Below, piece by piece: positions 50,841-62,000 of a stretch of DNA of 64,000 nt. Location of the stretch: positions 186,001 to 250,000 of the forward strand of contig NW_027478887.1 of assembly GCF_051014685.1 (NCBI RefSeq), read 5' to 3'. The position numbers and the translations under genes were made by a program. Position 1 is the first letter of the stretch; every line of letters begins with the position of its first letter. The stretch comes from Ptiloglossa arizonensis (taxonomy: Eukaryota; Arthropoda; Insecta; Hymenoptera; Colletidae). The notes beneath the pieces were generated by a model that ran no database searches, had not been told where the DNA came from, and saw only the letters and a program-made list of their open reading frames with translations.

Positions 50841-52141
50841 CCTAGGGGAAAAGTGCGCATACCGTTGTAATCGGGCGAGTTTCTACTTTCAGATGCAACA
50901 GAAATTTTGCGGATTGATCAAACCGTTCGCGAGATATGGCAGTTTGGAGATAAGAAACGCGTGAGAAACTCAAAATTTTCGCAGTTCTGATGCTCGAAAC
51001 GAATGACTAGAACGGCCTAGGGGAGAAGTACGCATACCGTTGTGATCGGGCGAGTTTCTATTTTCAGATGCAACAGAAATTTTGCGGATTGGTCGATCCG
51101 TTCGCGAGATGTGGCAGTTTGGAAGTAAGAAACGCTTGAGAAACTCAAAATTTTCGCAGTTCTGATGCTCGAAATGAATAACTGAAACGGCCTAGGGGAA
51201 AAGTACGCATACCGTTGTAATCGGGCTGGTTTCTACTTTGAGATGCAACAGAAATTTTGCGGATTGGTCAATCCGTTCGCGAGATATGGCAGTTTGGAGG
51301 TAAGAAACGCTTGAGAAACTCAAAATTTTCGCAGTTCTGATGCTCGAAACGAATAACTAGAACGGCCTAGGGGAAAACTACACATACCGTTGTAATCGGG
51401 CTAGTTTCTACTTTCAGATGCAACAGAAATTTTGCGGATTGGTCAATCCGTTCGCGAGATACGGCAGTTTCGAGATAAGAAACGCTTGAGAAACTCAAAA
51501 TTTTCGCAGTTCTGATGCTCGAAACGAGTAACTAGATCGGCATAGGGGAAAAGTACGCATACCGTTGTAATCGGGCGAGTTTCTACTTTCAGATGCAACA
51601 GAAATTCTGCGGATTGATCAATCCGTTCGCGAGAGATGGCAGTTTGGAGATAAGAAACGCGTGAGAAACTCAAAATTTTCGCAGTTCTGATGCTCGAAAC
51701 GAATGACTAGAACGGCCTAGGGGAAAATTACACATACCGTTGTAATCGGGCGAGTTTCTACTTTCAGATGCAACAGAAATTTTGCGGATTGGTCAATCCG
51801 TTCGCGAGATATGGCAGTTTGGAGGTAAGGAACGCTTGAGAAACTCAAAATTTTCGCAGTTCTGATGCTCGAAACGAATGACTAGAGCGGCCTAGGGGAG
51901 AAGTACATATACCGTTGTAATCGGGCGAGTTTCTATCTTCAGATGCAACAGAAATCATGCGGATTGGTCAATCCGTTCGCGAGATATGGCCGTTTGGATT
52001 TAAGAAACGCTTGAGAAACTCAAAATCTTCGCAGTTCTGATGCTCGAAACGAGTAACTAGAACGGCCTAGGGGAAAAGTGCGCATACCGTTGTAATCGGG
52101 CGAGTTTCTACTTTCAGATGCAACAGAAATTTTGCGGATTG
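50841..52141 (+). repeat. Seven-monomer (1225-bp) repeat, copy 1
   Basis: Matches 52066-53366 at 1225 bases. Marker variants are 'gatcaaaccg' (50916 and 52141), 'ggctggtttctactttgag' (about 51225 and 52450) and 'cagtttcgagataag' (about 51463 and 52688). Several mismatches are present (for example 51607, 51635 and 51734), so it is older than the 1750-bp repeat at 38379. Confidence 0.82.
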
Positions 52142-52949
52142 ATCAAACCGTTCGCGAGATATGGCAGTTTGGAGATAAGAAACGCGTGAGAAACTCAAAA
52201 TTTTCGCAGTTCTGATGCTCGAAACGAATGACTAGAACGGCCTAGGGGAGAAGTACGCATACCGTTGTGATCGGGCGAGTTTCTATTTTCAGATGCAACA
52301 GAAATTTTGCGGATTGGTCGATCCGTTCGCGAGATGTGGCAGTTTGGAAGTAAGAAACGCTTGAGAAACTCAAAATTTTCGCAGTTCTGATGCTCGAAAT
52401 GAATAACTGAAACGGCCTAGGGGAAAAGTACGCATACCGTTGTAATCGGGCTGGTTTCTACTTTGAGATGCAACAGAAATTTTGCGGATTGGTCAATCCG
52501 TTCGCGAGATATGGCAGTTTGGAGGTAAGAAACGCTTGAGAAACTCAAAATTTTCGCAGTTCTGATGCTCGAAACGAATAACTAGAACGGCCTAGGGGAA
52601 AACTACACATACCGTTGTAATCGGGCTAGTTTCTACTTTCAGATGCAACAGAAATTTTGCGGATTGGTCAATCCGTTCGCGAGATACGGCAGTTTCGAGA
52701 TAAGAAACGCTTGAGAAACTCAAAATTTTCGCAGTTCTGATGCTCGAAACGAGTAACTAGATCGGCATAGGGGAAAAGTACGCATACCGTTGTAATCGGG
52801 CGAGTTTCTACTTTCAGATGCAACAGAAATTTTGCGGATTGATCAATCCGTTCGCGAGATATGGCAGTTTGGAGATAAGAAACGCGTGAGAAACTCAAAA
52901 TTTTCGCAGTTCTGATGCTCGAAACGAATGACTAGAACGGCCTAGGGGA
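51300..52949 (+). repeat. 1.65-kb block, partner at 55676
   Basis: Matches 55676-57325 at an offset of 4376 (25 monomers plus 1). The odd base is the one-base insertion at about 55180. The rare 'cgagagatgg' (51631 and 56007) belongs to copy 1 of the seven-monomer unit only, which shows that the two-copy arrangement existed before this later duplication. Confidence 0.83.
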
Positions 52950-53366
52950 AAATTACACCTACCGTTGTAATCGGGCGAGTTTCTACTTTCAGATGCAACA
53001 GAAATTTTGCGGATTGGTCAATCCGTTCGCGAGATATGGCAGTTTGGAGGTAAGAAACGCTTGAGAAACTCAAAATTTTCGCAGTTCTGATGCTCGAAAC
53101 GAATGACTAGAGCGGCCTAGGGGAGAAGTACATATACCGTTTTAATCGGGCGAGTTTCTATCTTCAGATGCAACAGAAATCATGCGGATTGGTCAATCCG
53201 TTCGCGAGATATGGCCGTTTGGATTTAAGAAACGCTTGAGAAACTCAACATTTTCGCAGTTCTGATGCTCGAAACGAGTAACTAGAACGGCCTAGGGGAA
53301 AAGTGCGCATACCGTTGTAATCGGGCGAGTTTCTACTTTCAGATGCAACAGAAATTTTGCGGATTG
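52066..53366 (+). repeat. Seven-monomer (1225-bp) repeat, copy 2
   Basis: Second copy of the seven-monomer unit. It ends where 'gatcaaaccg' is replaced by 'ggtcaatccg' at 53367. Confidence 0.82.
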
Positions 53367-53703
53367 GTCAATCCGTTCGCGAGATATGGCAGTTTGGAGG
53401 TAAGAAACGCTTGAGAAACTCAAAACTTTCGCAGTTCTGATGCTCGAAACGAATGACTAGAACGGCCTAGGGGAGAAGTACGCATACCGTTGAAATCGGG
53501 CGAGTTTCTACCTTCAGATGCAACAGAAATTATGCGGATTGGTCAATCCGTTCGCGAGATATGGTCGTTTGGATTTAAGAAACGGTTGAGAAACTCAAAA
53601 TTTTCGCATTTCTGATGCTGGAAACGAATAACTAGAACGACCTAGGGGAAAAGTGCGCATACCGTTGTAATCGGGCGAGTTTCTACTTTCAGATGCAACA
53701 GAA

Positions 53704-55577
53704 ATTTTGCGGATTGATCAATCCGTTCGCGAGATATGGCAGTTTGGAGATAAGAAACGCGTGAGAAACTCAAAATTTTCGCAGTTCTGATGCTCGAAAC
53801 GAATGACTAGAACGGCCTAGGGGAGAAGTACGCATACCGTTGTGATCGGGCGAGTTTCTATTTTCAGATGCAACAGAAATTTTCCGGATTGGTCGATCCG
53901 TTCGCGAGATGTGGCAGTTTGGAAGTAAGAAACGCTTGAGAAACTCAAAATTTTCGCAGTTCTGATGCTCGAAATGAATAACTGAAACGGCCTAGGGGAA
54001 AAGTACGCATACCGCTGTAATCGGGCTAGTTTCTACTTTCAGATGCAACAGAAATTTTGCGGATTGGTCAATCCGTTCGCGAGATATGGCAGTTTGGAGG
54101 TAAGAAACGCTTGAGAAACTCAAAATTTTCGCAGTTCTGATGCTCGAAACGAATAACTAGAACGGCCTAGGGGAAAACTACACATACCGTTGTAATCGGG
54201 CTAGTTTCTACTTTCAGATGCAACAGAAATTTTGCGGATTGGTCAATCCGTTCGCGAGATACGGCAGTTTCGAGATAAGAAACGCTTGAGAAACTCAAAA
54301 TTTTCGCAGTTCTGATGCTCGAAACGAGTAACTAGAACGGCCTAGGGGAAAAGTGCGCATACCGTTGTAATCGGGCGAGTTTTTGCTTTCAGATGCAACA
54401 GAAATTTTGCGTATTGGTCAATCCGTTCGCGAGATATGGCAGTTTGGAGGTAAGAAACGCTTGAGAAACTCAAAATTTTCGCAGTTCTGATGCTCGACAC
54501 GAATAACTAGAACGGCCTGGGGGCAAAGTGCGCATACCGTTGTAATCGGGCGAGTTTCTACTTTCAGATGCAACAGAAATTTTGCGGATTGGTCGATCCG
54601 TTCGCAAGATGTGGCAGTTTGGAAGTAAGAAACGCTTGAGAAACTCAAAATTTTCGCAGTTCTGATGCTCGAAACGAATAACTAGAACGGCCTAGGGGAA
54701 AATTACACCTACCGTTGTAATCGGGCGAGTTTCTACTTTCAGATGCAACAGAAATTTTGCGGATTGGTCAATCCGTTCGCGAGGTATGGCAGTTTGGAGG
54801 TAAGAAACGCTTGAGAAACTCAAAATTTTCGCAGTTCTGATGCTCGAAACGAATGACTAGAGCGGCCTAGGGGAGAAGTACATATACCGTTGTAATCGGG
54901 CGAGTTTCTATCTTCAGATGCAACAGAAATCATGCGGATTGGTCAATCCGTTCGCGAGATATGGCCGTTTGGATTTAAGAAACGCTTGAGAAACTCAAAA
55001 TTTTCGCATTTCTGATGCTCTAAACGAATAACTAGAACGGCCTAGGGGAAAAGTGAGCATACCGTTGTAATCGGGCGAGTTTCTACTTTCAGAAGCAACA
55101 GAAATTTTGCGGATTGGTCAATCCGTTCGCGAGATATGGCAGTTTGGAGGTAAGAAACGCTTGAGAATCTCAAAATTTTTGGCAGTTCTGATGCTCGAAA
55201 TGAATAACTGGAACGGCCAACGGGAAAACTACACCTACCGTTGTAATCGGGCGAGTTTCTACTTTCAGATGCAACAGAAATTTTGCGGATTGATCAATCC
55301 GTTCGCGAGATATGGCAGTTTGCAGATAAGAAACGCTTGAGAAACTCAAAATTTTCGCAGTTCTATTGCTCGAAACGAGTAACTAGAACGGCATAGGGGA
55401 AAAGTACGCATACCGTTGTAATCGGGCGAGTTTCTACTTTCAGATGCAACAGAAATTTTGCGAATTGGTCAATCCGTTCGCGAGATATGGCAGTTTGGAG
55501 GTAAGAAACGCTTGAGAAACTCAAAATTTTCGCAGTTCTGATGCTCGACACGAATAACTAGAACGGCCTAGGGGAAA
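53704..55577 (+). repeat. 1.87-kb block, partner at 57205
   Basis: Matches 57205-59078 at an offset of 3501 (20 monomers plus 1). Shared rare variants are 'accgctgtaa' (about 54011 and 57512), 'gaggtatgg' (54781 and 58282), 'gctctaaacg' (about 55018 and 58519), the one-base insertion 'tttttggcag' and 'ggccaacggg' (55215 and 58716). Confidence 0.83.
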
Positions 55578-55675
55578 TGTGCGCATGCCGTTGTAATCGG
55601 GCGAGTTTCTGCTTTCAGATGCAACAGAAATTTTGCGGATTGGTCAATCCGTTCGCGAGATGTGGCAGTTTGGAA

Positions 55676-57325
55676 GTAAGAAACGCTTGAGAAACTCAAA
55701 ATTTTCGCAGTTCTGATGCTCGAAACGAATAACTAGAACGGCCTAGGGGAAAACTACACATACCGTTGTAATCGGGCTAGTTTCTACTTTCAGATGCAAC
55801 AGAAATTTTGCGGATTGGTCAATCCGTTCGCGAGATACGGCAGTTTCGAGATAAGAAACGCTTGAGAAACTCAAAATTTTCGCAGTTCTGATGCTCGAAA
55901 CGAGTAACTAGATCGGCATAGGGGAAAAGTACGCATACCGTTGTAATCGGGCGAGTTTCTACTTTCAGATGCAACAGAAATTCTGCGGATTGATCAATCC
56001 GTTCGCGAGAGATGGCAGTTTGGAGATAAGAAACGCGTGAGAAACTCAAAATTTTCGCAGTTCTGATGCTCGAAACGAATGACTAGAACGGCCTAGGGGA
56101 AAATTACACATACCGTTGTAATCGGGCGAGTTTCTACTTTCAGATGCAACAGAAATTTTGCGGATTGGTCAATCCGTTCGCGAGATATGGCAGTTTGGAG
56201 GTAAGAAACGGTTGAGAAACTCAAAATTTTCGCAGTTCTGATGCTCGAAACGAATGACTAGAGCGGCCTAGGGGAGAAGTACATATACCGTTGTAATCGG
56301 GCGAGTTTCTATCTTCAGATGCAACAGAAATCATGCGGATTGGTCAATCCGTTCGCGAGATATGGCCGTTTGGATTTAAGAAACGCTTGAGAAACTCAAA
56401 ATCTTCGCAGTTCTGATGCTCGAAACGAGTAACTAGAACGGCCTAGGGGAAAAGTGCGCATACCGTTGTAATCGGGCGAGTTTCTACTTTCAGATGCAAC
56501 AGAAATTTTGCGGATTGATCAAACCGTTCGCGAGATATGGCAGTTTGGAGATAAGAAACGCGTGAGAAACTCAAAATTTTCGCAGTTCTGATGCTCGAAA
56601 CGAATGACTAGAACGGCCTAGGGGAGAAGTACGCATACCGTTGTGATCGGGCGAGTTTCTATTTTCAGATGCAACAGAAATTTTGCGGATTGGTCGATCC
56701 GTTCGCGAGATGTGGCAGTTTGGAAGTAAGAAACGCTTGAGAAACTCAAAATTTTCGCAGTTCTGATGCTCGAAATGAATAACTGAAACGGCCTAGGGGA
56801 AAAGTACGCATACCGTTGTAATCGGGCTGGTTTCTACTTTGAGATGCAACAGAAATTTTGCGGATTGGTCAATCCGTTCGCGAGATATGGCAGTTTGGAG
56901 GTAAGAAACGCTTGAGAAACTCAAAATTTTCGCAGTTCTGATGCTCGAAACGAATAACTAGAACGGCCTAGGGGAAAACTACACATACCGTTGTAATCGG
57001 GCTAGTTTCTACTTTCAGATGCAACAGAAATTTTGCGGATTGGTCAATCCGTTCGCGAGATACGGCAGTTTCGAGATAAGAAACGCTTGAGAAACTCAAA
57101 ATTTTCGCAGTTCTGATGCTCGAAACGAGTAACTAGATCGGCATAGGGGAAAAGTACGCATACCGTTGTAATCGGGCGAGTTTCTACTTTCAGATGCAAC
57201 AGATATTTTGCGGATTGATCAATCCGTTCGCGAGATATGGCAGTTTGGAGATAAGAAACGCGTGAGAAACTCAAAATTTTCGCAGTTCTGATGCTCGAAA
57301 CGAATGACTAGAACGGCCTAGGGGA
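55676..57325 (+). repeat. 1.65-kb block, partner at 51300
   Basis: Later copy of 51300-52949, including the private 'ttctgcgg' and 'gagagatgg' variants. One difference is 'cggttgag' at 56209 against 'cgcttgag'. Confidence 0.83.
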
Positions 57326-59078
57326 GAAGTACGCATACCGTTGTGATCGGGCGAGTTTCTATTTTCAGATGCAACAGAAATTTTGCGGATTGGTCGATCC
57401 GTTCGCGAGATGTGGCAGTTTGGAAGTAAGAAACGCTTGAGAAACTCAAAATTTTCGCAGTTCTGATGCTCGAAATGAATAACTGAAACGGCCTAGGGGA
57501 AAAGTACGCATACCGCTGTAATCGGGCTAGTTTCTACTTTCAGATGCAACAGAAATTTTGCGGATTGGTCAATCCGTTCGCGAGATATGGCAGTTTGGAG
57601 GTAAGAAACGCTTGAGAAACTCAAAATTTTCGCAGTTCTGATGCTCGAAACGAATAACTAGAACGGCCTAGGGGAAAACTACACATACCGTTGTAATCGG
57701 GCTAGTTTCTACTTTCAGATGCAACAGAAATTTTGCGGATTGGTCAATCCGTTCGCGAGATACGGCAGTTTCGAGATAAGAAACGCTTGAGAAACTCAAA
57801 ATTTTCGCAGTTCTGATGCTCGAAACGAGTAACTAGAACGGCCTAGGGGAAAAGTGCGCATACCGTTGTAATCGGGCGAGTTTTTACTTTCAGATGCAAC
57901 AGAAATTTTGCGTATTGGTCAATCCGTTCGCGAGATATGGCAGTTTGGAGGTAAGAAACGCTTGAGAAACTCAAAATTTTCGCAGTTCTGATGCTCGACA
58001 CGAATAACTAGAACGGCCTGGGGGCAAAGTGCGCATACCGTTGTAATCGGGCGAGTTTCTACTTTCAGATGCAACAGAAATTTTGCGGATTGGTCGATCC
58101 GTTCGCAAGATGTGGCAGTTTGGAAGTAAGAAACGCTTGAGAAACTCAAAATTTTCGCAGTTCTGATGCTCGAAACGAATAACTAGAACGGCCTAGGGGA
58201 AAATTACACCTACCGTTGTAATCGGGCGAGTTTCTACTTTCAGATGCAACAGAAATTTTGCGGATTGGTCAATCCGTTCGCGAGGTATGGCAGTTTGGAG
58301 GTAAGAAACGCTTGAGAAACTCAAAATTTTCGCAGTTCTGATGCTCGAAACGAATGACTAGAGCGGCCTAGGGGAGAAGTACATATACCGTTGTAATCGG
58401 GCGAGTTTCTATCTTCAGATGCAACAGAAATCATGCGGATTGGTCAATCCGTTCGCGAGATATGGCCGTTTGGATTTAAGAAACGCTTGAGAAACTCAAA
58501 ATTTTCGCATTTCTGATGCTCTAAACGAATAACTAGAACGGCCTAGGGGAAAAGTGAGCATACCGTTGTAATCGGGCGAGTTTCTACTTTCAGAAGCAAC
58601 AGAAATTTTGCGGATTGGTCAATCCGTTCGCGAGATATGGCAGTTTGGAGGTAAGAAACGCTTGAGAATCTCAAAATTTTTGGCAGTTCTGATGCTCGAA
58701 ATGAATAACTGGAACGGCCAACGGGAAAACTACACCTACCGTTGTAATCGGGCGAGTTTCTACTTTCAGATGCAACAGAAATTTTGCGGATTGATCAATC
58801 CGTTCGCGAGATATGGCAGTTTGCAGATAAGAAACGCTTGAGAAACTCAAAATTTTCGCAGTTCTATTGCTCGAAACGAGTAACTAGAACGGCATAGGGG
58901 AAAAGTACGCATACCGTTGTAATCGGGCGAGTTTCTACTTTCAGATGCAACAGAAATTTTGCGAATTGGTCAATCCGTTCGCGAGATATGGCAGTTTGGA
59001 GGTAAGAAACGCTTGAGAAACTCAAAATTTTCGCAGTTCTGATGCTCGACACGAATAACTAGAACGGCCTAGGGGAAA
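57205..59078 (+). repeat. 1.87-kb block, partner at 53704
   Basis: Second copy, diverging at 59079 where 'ggggaaaac' replaces 'ggggaaatg'. The last part (around 58620-59040) recurs again near 61947-62370 at an offset of 3327. Confidence 0.83.
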
Positions 59079-62000
59079 ACTACACCTACCGTTGTAATCG
59101 GGCGAGTTTCTACTTTCAGATGCAACAGAAATTTTGCGGATTGGTCAATCCGTTCGCGAGATATGGCAGTTTGGAGCTAAGAAACGCTTGAGAAACTCAA
59201 AATTTTCGCAGTTCTGATGCTCGAAACGAATAACTAGAACCGCCTAGGGGAAAACTACACCTACCGTTGTAATCGGGCGAGTTTCTACTTTCAGATGCAA
59301 CAGAAATTTTGCGGATTGGTCAATCCGTTCGCGAGATATGGCAGTTTGGAGGTAAGAAACGCTTGAGAAACTCAAAATTTTTGGCAGTTCTGATGCTCGA
59401 AACGAATAACTAGAACGGCCTAGGGGAAAACTACACCTACCGTTGTAATCGGGCGAGTTTCTACTTTCAGATGCAACAGAAATTATGCGGATTTGTCAAT
59501 CCGTTCGCGAGATATGGCAGTTTGGAGGTATGAAACGCTTGAGAAACTCAAAATTTTCGCAGTTCTAATGCTCGAAACGAGTAACTAGAACGGCATAGGG
59601 GAAAAGTACGCATACCGTTGTAATCGGGCGAGTTACTACTTTCAGATGCAACAGAAATTTTGGGAATTGGTCAATCCGTTCGCGAGATATGGCAGTTTGG
59701 AGGTAAGAAACGCTTGAGAAACTCAAAATTTTCGCAGTTCTGATGCTCGACACGAATAACTAGAACGGCCTAGGGGAAATGTGCGCATGCCGTTGTAATC
59801 GGGCGAGTTTCTACTTTCAGATGCAACAGAAATTTTGCGGATTGGTCGATCCGTTCACGAGATGTGGCCGTTTGGAAGTAAGAAACGCTTGAGAAACTCA
59901 AAATTTTCGCAGTTCTGATGCTCGAAACGAATAACTAGAACGGCCTAGGGGAAAACTACACCTACCGTTGTAATCGGGCGAGTTTCTACTTTCAGATGCA
60001 ACAGAAATTTTGCGGATTGGTCAATCCGTTCGCGAGATATGGCAGTTTGGATGTAAGAAACGCTTGAGAAACTCAAAATTTTCGCAGTTCTGATGCTCGA
60101 AACGAATAACTAGAACCGCCTAGGGGAAAAGTGCGCATACCGTTGTAATCGGGCCGGTTTCTACTTTCAGATGCAACAGAAATTTTGCGGATTGATCAAT
60201 CCATTCGCGAGATATGGCAGTTTGGAGATAAGAAACGCTTGAGAAACTCAAAATTTTCGCAGTTCTGATGCTCGAAACGAATGACTAGAACGGCCTAGGG
60301 GAGAAGTACACATACCGTTGTAATCGGGCGAGTTTCTACTTTCAGATGCAACAGAAATTTTGCGAATTGGTCAATCCGTTCGCGAGATATGGCAGTTTGG
60401 AGGTAAGAAACGCTTGAGAAACTCAAAATTTTCGCAGTTCTAATGCTCGAAACGAGCAACTAGAACGGCATAGGGGAAAAGTACGCATACCGCTGTAATC
60501 GGGCGAGTTTCTACTTTCAGATGCAACAGAAATTTTGCGAATTGGTCAATCCGTTCGCGAGATATGGCAGTTTGGAGGTAAGAAACGCTTGAGAAACTCA
60601 AAATTTTCGCAGTTCTGATGCTCGACACGAATAACTAGAACGGCCTAGGGGAAATGTGCGCATGCCGTTGTAATCGGGCGAGTTTCTACTTTCAGATGCA
60701 ACAGAAATTTTGCGGATTGCTTGATCCGTTCGCGAGATGTGGCGGTTTGGAAGTAAGAAACGCTTGAGAAACTCAAAATTTTCGCAGTTCTGATGCTCGA
60801 AACGACTAACTAGAACGGCCTAGGGGAAAACTACACCTACCGTTGTAATCGGGCGAGTTTCTACTTTCAGATGCAACAGAAATTTGGCGGATTGGTCAAT
60901 CCGTTCGCGAGATATGGCAGTTTGGAGGTAAGAAACGCTTGAGAAACTCAAAATTTTCGCAGTTCTGATGCTCGAAACGAATAACTAGAACCGCATAGGG
61001 GAAAAGAACGCATACCGCTGTAATCGGGCGAGTTTCTTCTTTCAGATGCAACAGAAATTTTGCGAATTGGTCAATCCGTTCGCGAGATATGGCAGTTTGG
61101 AGGTAAGAAACGCTTGAGAAACTCAAAATTTTCGCAGTTCTGATGCTCGACACGAATAACTAGAACGGCCTAGGGGAAATGTGCGCATGCCGTTGTAATC
61201 GGGCGAGTTTCTACTTTCAGATGCAACAGAAATTTTGCGGATTGCTTGATCCGTTCGCGAGATGTGGCAGTTTGGAAGTAAGAAACGCTTGAGAAACTCA
61301 AAATTTTCGCAGTTCTGATGCTCGAAACGAATAACTAGAACGGCCTAGGGGAAAACTACACCTACCGTTGTAATCGGGCGAGTTTCTACTTTCAGATGCA
61401 ACAGAAATTTTGCGGATTGGTCAATCCGTTCGCGAGATATGGCAGTTTGGAGGTAAGAAACGCTTGAGAAACTCAAAATTTTCGCAGTTCTGATGCTCGA
61501 AACGAATAACTAGAGCCGCCTAGGGGAAAAGTGCGCATACCGTTGTAATCGGGCGAGTTTCTACTTCCAGATGCAACAGAAATTTTGCGGATTGATCAAT
61601 CCATTCGCGAGATATGGCAGTTTGGATATAAAAAACGCTTGAGAAACTCAAAATTTTCGCAGTTCTGATGCTCGACACGAATAACTAGAACGGCCTAGGG
61701 GCAAAGTGCGCATACCGTTGTAATCGGGCGAGTTTCTACTTTCAGATGCAACAGAAATTTTGCGGATTGGTCGATCCGTTCGCGAGATGTGGCAGTTTGG
61801 AAGTAAGAAACGCTTGAGAAACTCAAAATTTTCGCAGTTCTGATGCTCGAAACGAATAACTAGAACGGCCTAAGGGAAAACTACACCTACCGTTGTAATC
61901 GGGCGAGTTTCTACTTTCAGATGCAATAGAAATTTTGCGGATTGGTCAATCCGTTCGCGAGATATGGCAGTTTGGAGGTAAGAAACGCTTGAGAATCTCA

